From Corallium rubrum (lineage: Eukaryota; Cnidaria; Anthozoa; Scleralcyonacea; Coralliidae): DNA of 64,000 nt. Of the stretch, positions 10,731 to 22,062 are shown one piece after another. The stretch lies in assembly GCA_964035015.1 (NCBI GenBank), contig OZ036006.1:13296690-13360689 (forward strand), in the 5' to 3' direction. The notes below the pieces were generated by a model. That model did no database searches and was not told the DNA's origin. It saw only the letters and a program-made list of their open reading frames with translations. Position 1 is the stretch's first letter. Each line of letters starts with the position of its first letter. The position numbers and the translations under genes were made by a program.

Positions 10731-11165
10731 TAAGAGGAAGATAAGGAAGATAAGGGGAAGATAAGAGGAAGATAAGGAAGATAAGGAAGATAAGAGGAAG
10801 ATAAGAGGAAGATAAGAGGAAGATAAGGAAGATAAGAGGAAGATAAGGAAGATAAGAGGAAGATTAGAGGAAGATAAGAGGAAGATAAGTGGAAGATAAG
10901 GAAGATAAAGGGAAGATAAAGGGAAGATATAGGGAAGATAAGAGGAAGATAAGGAAGATAAGGGGAAGATAAGAGGAAGATAAGGAAGATAAGGAAGATA
11001 AGAGGAAGATAAGAAGAAGATAAGAGGAAGATAAGAAAAAGATAAGAGGAAGATAAGAGGAAGATAAGAGAAAGATAAGAGGAAGATAAGAGGAAGATAA
11101 GAGGAAGATAAGAGGAAGATAAGGGGAAGATAAGGGAAAGATAAGAGGAAGATAAAAGGAAAGAG
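10731..11165 (+). repeat. Purine-rich GGAAGATAA minisatellite
   Basis: About 40 imperfect copies of GGAAGATAAGA/GGAAGATAAGG fill the gap between the divergent pX-like and ATPase genes. One strand is almost free of cytosine. Long minus-strand frames here (LPLIFLLSSSY repeats) are translation of the repeat and not genes. The tract could act as a nucleosome-poor spacer or triplex-prone region, which is inference only. Confidence 0.9.
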
Positions 11166-11244
11166 AAATAGGGAGGAAATTGAAATAAATTGTCCGAATA
11201 TGCTTTGAAACAATTATTTTACTCCTAAACGTCAAAGAGTGAAC

Positions 11245-12582
11245 ATGTCGTACATCTGTAACACTTGTGGAAAAACGTTTTCGAGAGGAGGCAATCTTCA
11301 ACGCCATATTAAAAATTCCCATCAGGAAAGTAATACTGGGCATGTTTCCCCAGTTATCATTGGAGCAACAGTCATGCAGCATCCATTTACTTGCATTGTC
11401 GCTGGATGCACACAGAGTGGTAAAACAGTATGGGTGAAAACGCTTCTGGAAAACGCCAAAACTACGATTAATCCTCCTCCCGAACGTATCATTTGGTGTT
11501 ATGGACAATGGCAGCCCATGTATTTAGAAATGATCAAGACAATACCAGGCATCGAATTCTACGAGGGTATACCTTCCGACATTGACTCTGATAATTTTCT
11601 TGAAGTCTCTCAACGTAACCTGATCGTCCTCGATGATCTTATGGCTCAATCTGGGGGAGATAAACGTATTGCTAGTCTATTTACTAAAGGTAGTCATCAC
11701 CGGAATTTATCTATCATCTATATTGTTCAGAATATATTTCATCAAGGCAAAGAAACAAGAAACATCAGCCTCAACGCACACTATATTGTGCTCTTTAAGT
11801 CTCCGAGGGATAAGCAACAAATTTCTGTCTTGGCACGGCAGGTGAACCCAGGTCATGTCCATGAATTTATGAAGAGTTATGAGGAAGCCACAAGTCGCCC
11901 TCATGGTTATTTAATGCTTGATCTAAAGCCGACTACGGACGACGATCACCGCCTCAAGACCAATGTTCTACCTGGAGAAAACAGCTCCAGCCTGCAGCAA
12001 CAGCTGGGTAGCTTCATACAAAAGCAATCCTATCAATTACCTCCGATCGTTAATGCCATGTACAATACAGAACAAAAAATGCAAGATATTGTACAAGCGC
12101 CACAGTTAACACCTGAAGAAAAGAACATACTTTACTCCAATCAGCTAGGACGTTTTCTGAATTTCCAAAACCAAATGCAAAATCAGTCTCAACCTCTGAC
12201 TAGTCTTCAAATTCAGCCTCGGAAAAGTACACCAAATTTGACACCGGAGATAAAGCAAGAAACTGACGATCTTCCGTGGGGTTTCCCTGCTACACCTAAA
12301 ACCTATTTTGTAACACCGCCTCCTACCGTTGAACAACCGACGCTTAAACATAATTTCTTTCATAATTGGGAAAGTTTGGGCGACCCGACAGAGAAAGACT
12401 TGGCAAAGATGACTCCGGATAAAAGAGAAGAGTATGAACACCATCTAATGATGACTAGATCAAAATATTTACCCATGACAAAAGAAGATGTGTCCCTATT
12501 ATCATCAGAGGACAAGAAAGATTATCATGCTACTTTTAAAATAAAAACACCTAAATATAATCTAAGAAGCAGACCTTACTAA
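11245..12582 (+). CDS. Zinc-finger/A32-like DNA packaging ATPase
   Basis: The intact frame is 445 aa from the ATG at 11245; a GTG lies two codons upstream. Residues ~3-27 form a C2H2 finger (CNTCGKTFSRGGNLQRHIKNSH). The Walker A motif AGCTQSGKT is at about residues 52-60 and Walker B NLIVLDDL at about 130. A downstream AHYIVLFKSPRDKQQ segment resembles the sensor region of FtsK/HerA-type viral packaging ATPases (A32 family). The last ~115 residues are a proline/acid-rich tail ending in YNLRSRP. In this family the enzyme pumps the genome into capsids. A capsid gene is absent here, so the ATPase may serve a helper or be a relic. A fused N-terminal finger recurs at 31692-33097. Confidence 0.85.
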   Translation: MSYICNTCGKTFSRGGNLQRHIKNSHQESNTGHVSPVIIGATVMQHPFTCIVAGCTQSGKTVWVKTLLENAKTTINPPPERIIWCYGQWQPMYLEMIKTIPGIEFYEGIPSDIDSDNFLEVSQRNLIVLDDLMAQSGGDKRIASLFTKGSHHRNLSIIYIVQNIFHQGKETRNISLNAHYIVLFKSPRDKQQISVLARQVNPGHVHEFMKSYEEATSRPHGYLMLDLKPTTDDDHRLKTNVLPGENSSSLQQQLGSFIQKQSYQLPPIVNAMYNTEQKMQDIVQAPQLTPEEKNILYSNQLGRFLNFQNQMQNQSQPLTSLQIQPRKSTPNLTPEIKQETDDLPWGFPATPKTYFVTPPPTVEQPTLKHNFFHNWESLGDPTEKDLAKMTPDKREEYEHHLMMTRSKYLPMTKEDVSLLSSEDKKDYHATFKIKTPKYNLRSRPY

Positions 12583-13083
12583 AACTTTTTATATGTATAT
12601 GTTTAAACCGAAGCATAAATAAATATTTTAAACCGATTGTTGTGAATTCTGTCTTATGCAAAATACACGCTAATGACCTTCTCGACTAGACTTGCCCATG
12701 CATTAATACCTCTTCATGCCCCTTATTATCCCCCCAAAACTCATGATCACCCCTGAAATGAATTAAATATTCTACTTATATGCAAATCCTGTTATGTTTT
12801 GGTCATTAGTAACTTTAACGATTTTTCTCTTTTGTGTCCTGCACGTGCACTGAGCATAAATACGCAAGTATCACATTTAGTAACAGAAAGCGTAGCAACG
12901 CTTTCAAAGTAATAAATCGCTTTGCCTTTATATTTCGACACTTAAAATCGTTCTTTTCCATGACTTCTCGAAGTGATTCCTCATTCTATCTTCCTACGAT
13001 TTCCTCGCTTATAACGAGGATTTGCTTTGAAATCTACAATTATTAGCCATATTAAGATAAAACACAACATTTATACAAGAAAA

Positions 13084-13545
13084 TCATTTATTACTTTCTC
13101 TCCAGTAAGAAAGATATCCTAGAATACATTTCATTTCTGGATTCTCCGCATTACTATAAAATTGCCACAGTGCATACAATATAGACTCTGACGTGTTTTC
13201 TAAATGTCTTAAACGTTCAAGAGCGTCTTTATGACACCTGATCTTTAGTACTCTTGTCGCTTCAATAAACTCATCCCAAATCAATCGTTTATCGTTTACA
13301 AATGCAATGGCATCTTTGCAGTACAATTCCCATCTTTCTTCCTCGGTCATCATGAGGCAATCATGCTGGCGCTGACTGGGGTGATCAATCTTACAACTAC
13401 AACAATTTTCTTCGCATAATTTCTCGATTTCAGTGGCGATGGCGTCTGTGTATATGGTCTCTATCAATGGAAACAGCACTTCGTCGACATGTACTTTATT
13501 TCCCCAGGCTTCACATTTACGGTTTCTAGATCGTCGAGTATTCAT
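13084..13545 (-). CDS. TIR-borne small protein with CxxC...H motif, copy 2
   Basis: This intact 153-aa frame starts at the ATG at 13545. It is nearly identical to the product of 8309-8791 but lacks seven residues (SVVEYQK) after HVDEV and has CCSCKIDHPSQ in place of CCGCKIDHPSQ. The in-frame deletion and otherwise close identity suggest recent TIR homogenisation, or constraint on the protein, or both. Confidence 0.75.
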   Translation of the reverse strand: MNTRRSRNRKCEAWGNKVHVDEVLFPLIETIYTDAIATEIEKLCEENCCSCKIDHPSQRQHDCLMMTEEERWELYCKDAIAFVNDKRLIWDEFIEATRVLKIRCHKDALERLRHLENTSESILYALWQFYSNAENPEMKCILGYLSYWRESNK

Positions 13546-13731
13546 GTCGCAGTTCTAAACGGCTTTCAACAAACGTTCTAATCTTTCTCTAAAGTCTCGA
13601 ACAAGTGTAGATTCGTCCAACGAACTTATAGCCGACCAGACCAGGTGTAATCCTAACATCGTAATGTCCGAGCGCATATAGCTTCATGTATACTATAATT
13701 ATTCCAATCTTGCCCAATCATGTCACAGGCG

Positions 13732-13774
13732 TGAGTCATGCGTGAGTCATGGTGCGTGAGTCATGCGTGAGTCA
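13732..13774 (-). promoter_or_regulatory. Four TGACTCA (AP-1-like) sites, right TIR
   Basis: TGAGTCA (TGACTCA on the minus strand) begins at 13732, 13743, 13757 and 13768, about 190 bp upstream of the ATG at 13545. The spacing of 11, 14 and 11 bp mirrors the left TIR. One fewer site is present than on the left. Confidence 0.55.
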
Positions 13775-13849
13775 CGCTGAATATTTAATGAGGCGGCATC
13801 CCTTTGTATGCTATATGGGGGGGGGGGGGGGGGTTATCTACTGTTATCT

Positions 13850-14954
13850 CATCAGAATATATGCGCATGAACAATAACTTATCATAGTGAACATATAATT
13901 GTTACATGCATGCATGCATGTAATGCCGTGCGCATATATGCATGCAAGCGTTTTTGCTCATCCCTGAATTTAACTTTATAAGAAAGCTATAAAATCAATT
14001 GCAATAGATTCTGGATTATGCCGATGTTAAATGTATTTCACGTGGTTTGGAGCTGGGGCATTACTAGCAAACGCGTGTGTCTTTTCTACTTTTAATAAAA
14101 ACATGGGAATGACAGCGATGATTTGTCAACGAGTTCAGAGAGAGATTATGCGGAGTTAGGCTCCCGTGAAGTGAGCATCGACGACCAAGAAACGGAAATG
14201 ATGTCTGTAAGGTGGAACGTGTTCAATTTCAAGAGTCAAATACCGCAGAGTCAGCAGAAGGACGGGCGCCATGCGCAACATGTTTTGCTCGTCTTCTACT
14301 TGAATAGCAGTGTTTATGTATAGTTTATCATGGAAGAAATAGGTTTATCACAGTTATTAGCACAAAAGCATTTTGAATCGCCACACTTTACCATACCTAC
14401 GGGGAAGTTAAACACACTTTACCACAGTTTACCACACTTTACCGTCCGGAAATTCGCAAATAATATTATGACTCTATATTTAGATGGTTTGGTGGTAAAG
14501 TGTGGTAAAGTGTGTAGGAAATACTCCTAGCTACGGTAAAGTGTGTCTTTAAGAAATGATATTGGTGCTCTTAACCTTTTAAAGTATAAATTTCACAGCA
14601 TAATGTAGCGTGTGGAGTATTTTTGAATGAAACGTAACTACTGAACTTTACCCTAATGGCCATGTCTGACATTAAGCTGACATAAAGGATTGCGTTGGTT
14701 ATATGAGACGGGGTAGTGCAATTATAGTGTTAAATACTTTGTTATGTAATGAATAACGCGTATATTAATAAAATATATATATATTTTCTCTGCAAACACC
14801 GTTGTGTCACAAACAATTTCTGACAATTATATTTCTGAAAATTTTTTCTCCTGGCGCAGGAACATCGCCATGCGCGTTGTTTATCACTCAATCGTACCTG
14901 GAAACTTAACTTGTATATGTAACATAATGCAATTGTGACGTCATATAATAAATA
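13850..14954. other. Spacer between the two large elements
   Basis: No gene was recognised. At 14378-14552 the motif CACACTTTACCA occurs several times, first in one orientation (about 14378-14442) and then inverted (GGTAAAGTGTG, about 14493-14548). It forms a foldback with a ~50-bp centre, possibly a MITE remnant. Confidence 0.45.
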
Positions 14955-14983
14955 CAGTAAAACCCCGCATAAAAGAACCAGTG
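14955..14983 (+). repeat. pogo element left TIR
   Basis: This 29-bp sequence is exactly inverted at 31577-31605 and is preceded by the TA target at 14953-14954. Two subterminal GGCTGAAGTGGT copies follow at about 14998 and 15042. Confidence 0.92.
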
Positions 14984-15192
14984 AATTTTGACTTAAGGCT
15001 GAAGTGGTGCTTATATAACGGGTACTTAGAAAGAAATCAGGCTGAAGTGGTTCTTAAATGGTTCTTATTTCCAGTCAAAAACAATTGTTCCTGGTTTAGA
15101 GTTTTAAACCTCTTATTGTATATAATGAAACTAGTAAATGAACTGTAATTTAACTGTTAATCATATAAACTATAAATGTAACTTGTCTTTAA

Positions 15193-15378
15193 ACTGCTTA
15201 TAACCCCAAAATGGGGTTTTGGGTATTCGGATAGAGCTTAAAAAGTTAGTTAATAAGTTCTAGATTAGATTTTGATTTAGACTTTTAGTTTCGAAGATAT
15301 AACGGCTCAAAGTTGATATAAAGGCGAAAGTTGCGCCTGCGAAAGTTGGGCCTGGATCCCAGGAACACATCGATTTCA
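15193..15378 (+). repeat. Kolobok left TIR
   Basis: The region matches the inverse of about 28470-28663. It includes the GGGGTTTTGGGTATTCGGAT segment, TTTAGTTTCGAAGATATAAC, and CCTGGATCCCAGGAAC. Divergence is scattered rather than clustered. The THAP gene's upstream leader lies in the right copy. Confidence 0.85.
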
Positions 15379-15725
15379 ACCCCGTGAAGTTAGCTGCCAA
15401 TTCGCCAGCTGCCAATTCACTGCCAATTAAGATAGCTGCCAATTCAATTTCGCAATGACGCTTCCAGGGGGGAGCGCTCGAGCAGCAGTCGGCTTCGCAG
15501 AATAATCGGTTTCGCCGGTCTTTTAACTTGTTCAATCCAACTTTAACAAAAAATAATAACTCACAATCGATAATTTAAGACATTTACGTGCATATAAACA
15601 ATACTTCTTCAAGTAAACTTATGTTTTAAGATTGCTAGACTTTAATATATTCTCCTTCGAATTAATAACAAACTATTAGTCTGACAGCCGAGCAGTAATT
15701 TGTCGCTACAATGTTTTCTGATAGG
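15379..15725 (+). repeat. Subterminal segment, inverted copy at 22063-22391
   Basis: The whole ~345-bp segment recurs inverted at 22063-22391. It includes four GAATTGGCAGC-like modules near 15390-15450. The flanking 199-bp arrays are inverted with it, so this is the outer shoulder of a multi-kilobase palindrome. The open frame across it (RRNRLFCEADCC) is present in both copies but has no recognisable domain. Confidence 0.8.
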
Positions 15726-18376
15726 TAGATGGGAAATCCGAAAACAGCGTTAGATTCCCCGTAAAACTCTGCATCGATCAGTATGAAGCTCACCTTTACA
15801 ATTTTAAATTGATTGATTTGACTCAAGTCCAAAGACAATTTTTCTGTTTACGCGCGTTAAAGTGCATGACGTATCAAAATATAGTGTTACACAGTCTTTT
15901 CAAGCTACAAAATTTTCTGATCAGTAGATGGGAAATCTGAAAACAGCGTTGGATTCCCCGTAAAATTCTGCATCGATCAGTATGAACCTCACCTTTACAA
16001 TTTTAAATTGATTAATTTGACTCAAGTCCAAAGACAATTTTTCTGTTTACGCACGTTAAAGTGCATGACGTATCAAAATATGGTGTGACACAGTCTTTTC
16101 AAGCTACAAAATTTTTTGATCGGTAGATGGGAAATCCGAAAACAGCGTTGGATTCCCCGTAAAATTCTGCATCGATCAGTATGGAGCTCACCTTTACAAT
16201 TTTAAATTGATTGATTTGACTCACGTCCAAACACAATTTTACTGTTTACGCGCGTTAAAGTGCATGACGTATCAAAATATAGTGCGACACAGTCTTTTCA
16301 CGCTACAAAATTTTCTGATCAGTAGATGGGAAATCCGAAAACAGCGTTAGATTCCCCGTAAAATTCTGCATCGATCAGTGGGAAGCTTACCTTTACAATT
16401 TTAAATTGATTGATTTGACTCAAGTCCAAACGCAATTTTTCTGTTTACGCGCTTTAAAGTGCATGACGTATCAAAATATGGTGTGACACAGTCTTTTCAA
16501 GCTACAAAATTTTTTGATTGGTAGATGGGAAATCCGAAAACAGCGTTGGATTCCCCGTAAAATTCTGCATCGATCAGTATGAAGCTCACCTTTACAATTT
16601 TAAATTGATTGATTTGACTCACGTCCAAACACAATTTTACTGTTTACGCGCGTTAAAGTGCATGACGTATCAAAATATAGTGCGACACAGTCTTTTCACG
16701 CTACAAAATTTTCTGATCAGTAGATGGAAAATCCGAAAACAGCGTTAGATTCCCCGTAAAATTCTGCATCGATCAGTATGAAGCTCACCTTTACAATTTT
16801 AAATTGATTGATTTGACTCACGTCCAAAACCAATTTTTCTGTTTACGCGCTTTAAAGTGCATGACGTATCAAAATATAGTGTTACACAGTCTTTTCAAGC
16901 TACAAAATTTTCTGATTGGTAGATGGGAAATCCGAAAACAGCGTTGGATTCCCCGTAAAATTCTGCATCGATCAGTATGAATCTCACCTTTACAATTTTA
17001 AATTGATTAATTTGACTCAAGTCCAAAGACAATTTTTCTGTTTACGCACGTTAAAGTGCATGACGTATCAAAATATGGTGTGACACAGTCTTTTCAAGCT
17101 ACAAAATTTTTTGATCGGTAGATGGGAAATCCGAAAACAGCGTTGGATTCCCCGTAAAATTCTGCATCGATCAGTATGGAGCTCACCTTTACAATTTTAA
17201 ATTGATTGATTTGACTCACGTCCAAACACAATTTTACTGTTTACGCGCGTTAAAGTGCATGACGTATCAAAATATAGTGCGACACAGTCTTTTCACGCTA
17301 CAAAATTTTCTGATCAGTAGATGGGAAATCCGAAAACAGCGTTAGATTCCCCGTAAAATTCTGCATCGATCAGTGGGAAGCTTACCTTTACAATTTTAAA
17401 TTGATTGATTTGACTCAAGTCCAAACGCAATTTTTCTGTTTACGCGCTTTAAAGTGCATGACGTATCAAAATATGGTGTGACACAGTCTTTTCAAGCTAC
17501 AAAATTTTTTGATTGGTAGATGGGAAATCCGAAAACAGCGTTGGATTCCCCGTAAAATTCTGCATCGATCAGTATGAAGCTCACCTTTACAATTTTAAAT
17601 TGATTGATTTGACTCACGTCCAAACACAATTTTACTGTTTACGCGCGTTAAAGTGCATGACGTATCAAAATATAGTGCGACACAGTCTTTTCACGCTACA
17701 AAATTTTCTGATCAGTAGATGGAAAATCCGAAAACAGCGTTAGATTCCCCGTAAAATTCTGCATCGATCAGTATGAAGCTCACCTTTACAATTTTAAATT
17801 GATTGATTTGACTCACGTCCAAAACCAATTTTTCTGTTTACGCGCTTTAAAGTGCATGACGTATCAAAATATAGTGTTACACAGTCTTTTCAAGCTACAA
17901 AATTTTTTGATCGGTAGATGGGAAATCCGAAAACAGCGTTGGATTCCCCGTAAAATTCTGCATCGATCAGTATGAATCTCACCTTTACAATTTTAAATTG
18001 ATTAATTTGACTCAAGTCCAAAGACAATTTTTCTGTTTACGCACGTTAAAGTGCATGACGTATCAAAATATGGTGTTACACAGTCTTTTCAAGCTACAAA
18101 ATTTTTTGATCGGTAGATGGGAAATCCGAAAACAGCGTTGGATTCCCCGTAAAATTCTGCATCGATCAGTATGGAGCTCACCTTTACAATTTTAAATTGA
18201 TTGATTTGACTCACGTCCAAACACAATTTTACTGTTTACGCGCGTTAAAGTGCATGACGTATAAAAATATAGTGCGACACAGTCTTTTCACGCTACAAAA
18301 TTTTCTGATCAGTAGATGGGAAATCCGAAAACAGAGTTAGATTCCCCGTAAAATTATGCATCGATCAGTATGAAGC
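15726..18376 (+). repeat. 199-bp tandem array, forward
   Basis: Thirteen full units and a partial one start at TAGATGGG every 199 bp (15726, 15925, 16124, 16323 and so on to 18313). Each unit contains AAAACAGCGTTGGATTCCCC, GCATCGATCAGTATGAA, GACTCAAGTCCAAA and GTGCATGACGTATCAAAATA. Variants repeat every five units: the frames at 16518-16748 and 17513-17743 translate identically 995 bp apart. This indicates a higher-order repeat. The short frames are not genes. Confidence 0.95.
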
Positions 18377-20443
18377 TTTAAATTTAGCAACACCCCCAAG
18401 TAATGGAAACAATGTTCCGGATCAAATTATTCAAATATTTGTTTTTGTATTGTATACCACACAAACTGCATCTAGCGGCTTCCGCAGAAGGACAAACCAA
18501 CCATTGATTTACGCGTATTGCAAATCTGTGCAATGTTGTTTTTTTCCGAATAAATTTTTTTTTTAAATATTTCGAAATATCGATATTTTAATAAAATATT
18601 TCAGAGTTGTACCACTATTCAGCAAAATTAAGGTGTTTAATATGCTATTGTTCCCATATTATTTGACATTCCGATTTTTACCGAGACGAATAAAATTTTC
18701 TCGACACGACACACTTCCTTAGCATTTATTCTACCTATAGCTAATGATAAAAACAAGCAACGATGGGCAACTAATTAAATATCAGGTAAAACAATTTTAT
18801 TTGACAGGGAAGAATAGTTTTTACAATAAATACAAACCATGCCAAAAAACAAAATTTATAACAAAAAAAAAATTCTTTATTACATATCAAGACAGTATAT
18901 TTAACTATAGAAATACATCAACGCAACAAACTCCTCACACGCTTTTACACGATGGGCCAATCACTGATTTAAATCACGTAAATCTTCAGAAAATAACAAA
19001 AAAATCACAAATTAAATATCGAATAAAAAAATCGAGAGAAAAATCAAGAAATCATGACAAAATCACATACCCTCTCTTTCAAATAAGCATCCGATTAGTT
19101 TTTCTTAAAATATTATAACGCCCCCGTCTCATGTAGTTCTCATAAATGGCTTCTGTCATCAAACCGAAGTAAATATAGTGCAGTAAAATCGGACTGTCAA
19201 GATAAAGCAAAAAAAACAAATCTTTATTCGAAAATATTCAATCAATAAAAAAAACTTGTATCATGCTCCAGTCGTCCCATATACACAGCAAAAACAAATG
19301 ATACTCCCAAAGACTAAAGCGACCAGTAATGGTTTCAATATATAATTTCAAAGCTCATGAACAAAAAAGAAAACAATAATTTACGCTCTGTATGATTGTA
19401 AAATAATATTCTTTTTACATGCATGGACGTAGTGAAAATGATCTTGTTTCAGATTTTGAAATCGTTTCTGTTTAACAATGATAGAAAAATCAACGTATTA
19501 AAATTAATAGCTCGAAAACTATATATAAGTGATAATCTAACTAAAATAAAACCAGTACAATCTGATAACCATGAGAAAATAACGGGCAAGGTTTCAGTAA
19601 AAAATATGAAAAACAAGACACCTGCTCAGGCGTTCACTCGAGCTGTACTGATTAATGGGAGGCCGCCTGAGAAGTGGGAGGGGGGGGGGGCACCGCCAAA
19701 AAGGGGCACCTTGGTTATTTTCAAAATAATTGCATAATTTCTTGGTCAGAGGCATTTCTTTTCGAAATAGAATACTTCAATTAGCCCCAATGTGCTGGAA
19801 ATTTACATTATATCATATTTTACAAATAACTCTTTTACGTCAACGCTCAGACAAACGCGGCGCAGTAACTCTTTTCTATACAGCAAATAGCAATGTCATA
19901 CTTCTAGGAAAAGGGTACATTAATTCTTCCCGGGATAGACAATATACCGCAGTTAAATTTAACCACCACATGCAACATTTATAAAAAGCGAATTTTTATT
20001 TGAGAAAAAGGGCACATTTTCCAATTTTGAGAAACGTGGGGGGGGGGGGGGGGGGGGGCATATGCCCCCAATGTCCACCGCTTCCACGGCCTCTGATGGC
20101 CGCTTGGCCTAGCCTGTAAGTATGCATAGGCTATTTCGTGGCTGAGTTGTGGCCTATGCACGGAACAGTGCAAGGCCAACAGGGTGCACATAATCGTTTA
20201 TTAAAAAGTACAAAATACTCAGAGACAATCTGAAGCGATTTTAATACGAAACAATACAAAGTACAGTGCAGAATTCAAGCGACATAGATCTAGAATATAT
20301 TTTTATAGAAAAATATTTTGAAACAAAAGGTTATAATACCCCGTTTGCTATGCGTGTGTTCATTGGTCATTGGTCATCACAAGGAGATTTTCATACTGGC
20401 AGATGCAGAAATTTATCGGAAATTCAACGGTCTTTTCGCATTT
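18377..20443. other. AT-rich spacer between inverted arrays
   Basis: No coding domain was recognised. A 124-aa frame at 18744-19118 is lysine/asparagine-rich and probably spurious. Poly-G runs lie at about 19679-19690 and 20037-20058. The motif CCTGCTCAGGCGTTCACTCG at about 19620 recurs near 41322. The zone from about 20266 leads into the first degenerate unit of the reverse array. Confidence 0.5.
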
Positions 20444-22062
20444 CCCATCTACCGATCAGAACATTCTGTAGCTTAAAAAGACTGAGTAGCACAATGTTTA
20501 GATACGTCATTCACTTTAACGCCCGTAAACAGAAAAATTGTCTTTGGACTTGAGTCAAATCAATCAATTTAAAATTGTAAAGGTGAGGTTCATACTGATC
20601 GATGCAGAATTTTACGGGAAATCCAACGCTGTTTTCGGATTTCCCATCTACTGATCAGAAAATTTTGTAGCCTGAAAAGACTATGTAGCACTATATTTAG
20701 ATACGTCATTCACTTTAACGCCCGTAAACAGAAAAATTGTCTTTGGACTTGAGTCAAATCAACCAATTTAAAATTGTAAAGGTGAGGTTCATACTGATCG
20801 ATGCAGAATTTTACGGGGAATCCAACGCTGTTTTCGGATTTCCCATCTACTGACCAGAAAATTTTGTAGCCTGAAAAGACTATGTAGCACTATATTTAGA
20901 TACGTCATTCACTTTAACGCCCGTAAACAGAAAAATTGTCTTTGGACTTGAGTCAAATCAATCAATTTAAAATTGTAAAGGTGAGGTTCATACTGGTCGA
21001 TGCAGAATTTTACGGGGAATTCAACGCTGTTTTCGGATTTCCCATCTACCGATCAGAAAATTTTGTAGCGTGAAAAGACTGTGTAACACTATATTTTGAT
21101 ACGTCATGCACTTTAACGCGCGTAAACAGAAAAATTGTCTTTGGACTTGAGTCAAATCAATCAATTTAAAATTGTGAAGGTGAGTTTCATACTGATCGAT
21201 GCAGAATTTTACGGGGAATTCAACGCTGTTTTCGGATTTCCCATCTACTGATCAGAAAATTTTGTAGCCTGAAAAGACTATGTAGCACTATATTTAGATA
21301 CGTCATTCACTTTAACGCCCGTAAACAGAAAAATTGTCTTTGGACTTGAGTCAAATCAACCAATTTAAAATTGTAAAGGTGAGGTTCATACTGATCGATG
21401 CAGAATTTTACGGGGAATCCAACGCTGTTTTCGGATTTCCCATCTACTGACCAGAAAATTTTGTAGCCTGAAAAGACTATGTAGCACTATATTTAGATAC
21501 GTCATTCACTTTAACGCCCGTAAACAGAAAAATTGTCTTTGGACTTGAGTCAAATCAATCAATTTAAAATTGTAAAGGTGAGGTTCATACTGGTCGATGC
21601 AGAATTTTACGGGGAATCCAACGCTGTTTTCGGATTTCCCATCTACTGATCAGAAAATTTTGTAGCGTGAAAAGACTGTGTAACACTATATTTTGATACG
21701 TCATGCACTTTAACGCGCGTAAACAGAAAAACTGTCTTTGGACTTGAGTCAAATCAATCAATTTAAAATTGTGAAGGTGAGGTTCATACTGATCGATGCA
21801 GAATTTTACGGGGAATCCAACGCTGTTTTCGGATTTCCCATCTACTGATCAGAAAATTTTGTAGCGTGAAAAGACTGTGTAACACTATATTTTGATACGT
21901 CATGCACTTTAACGCGCGTAAACAGAAAAATTGTCTTTGGACTTGAGTCAAATCAATCAATTTAAAATTGTAAAGGTGAGCTTCATACTGATCGATGCAG
22001 AGTTTTACGGGGAATCTAACGCTGTTTTCGGATTTCCCATCTACCTATCAGAAAACATTGTA
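20444..22062 (-). repeat. 199-bp tandem array, reverse
   Basis: About eight units of the same 199-bp repeat lie in inverted orientation (CCCATCTAC landmarks every 199 bp from 20444 to 22036). Units of about 20643-21040 and 21240-21637 form a three-unit higher-order pattern. With 15726-18376 it gives an inverted pair around a 2-kb spacer. Confidence 0.95.

Larger units (their letters stand above)
8005..13849. mobile_element. Compact Polinton/adintovirus-like element
   Basis: A 5.8-kb unit is bounded by long TIRs. The left tip reads AGGTTATCAGTAGATAACCC and the right tip, reverse-complemented, AGATAACAGTAGATAACCC. The initial AG is typical of Polinton ends. It encodes a packaging ATPase, a pX-like protein, a 223-aa acidic cysteine-rich protein and one small gene present in both TIRs. 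No type B DNA polymerase, retroviral-type integrase, capsid, penton or protease gene is present, so it is either a decayed or a minimal dependent element. Six-base flanks (CAAATG left, CATCAG right) do not match, so no target duplication is proven. Confidence 0.75.
12203..13849 (-). repeat. Right terminal inverted repeat
   Basis: This arm is inverted relative to 8005-9570. It includes the ATPase C-terminus, the second copy of the small TIR gene and four TGACTCA sites (read TGAGTCA on this strand). A 17-base poly-G run at 13817-13833 replaces the seven Cs of the left tip, and about 115 bp near 12698-12815 are unique to this arm. Confidence 0.85.

Noticed and set aside
11239..11244. GTG as the start of the packaging ATPase, and similar GTG/TTG starts for the genes at 9578 and 10294
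   Set aside because: The sequence is eukaryotic, and ATG codons follow within a few residues in good context.
10611..11508. Leucine/isoleucine-rich minus frames resembling membrane proteins
   Set aside because: They are translations of the GGAAGATAAG minisatellite opposite the ATPase gene, with no independent support.
7999..13855. Six-base target duplication for the virus-derived element
   Set aside because: Flanks CAAATG and CATCAG differ at three positions, so a duplication cannot be claimed. Old age or a shifted boundary may explain it.
15726..18376. Regularly spaced repeats considered as CRISPR-like or as genes
   Set aside because: The unit is a contiguous 199-bp tandem repeat without variable spacers in a eukaryotic transposon. 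The identical 76-aa frames arise from the five-unit duplication.
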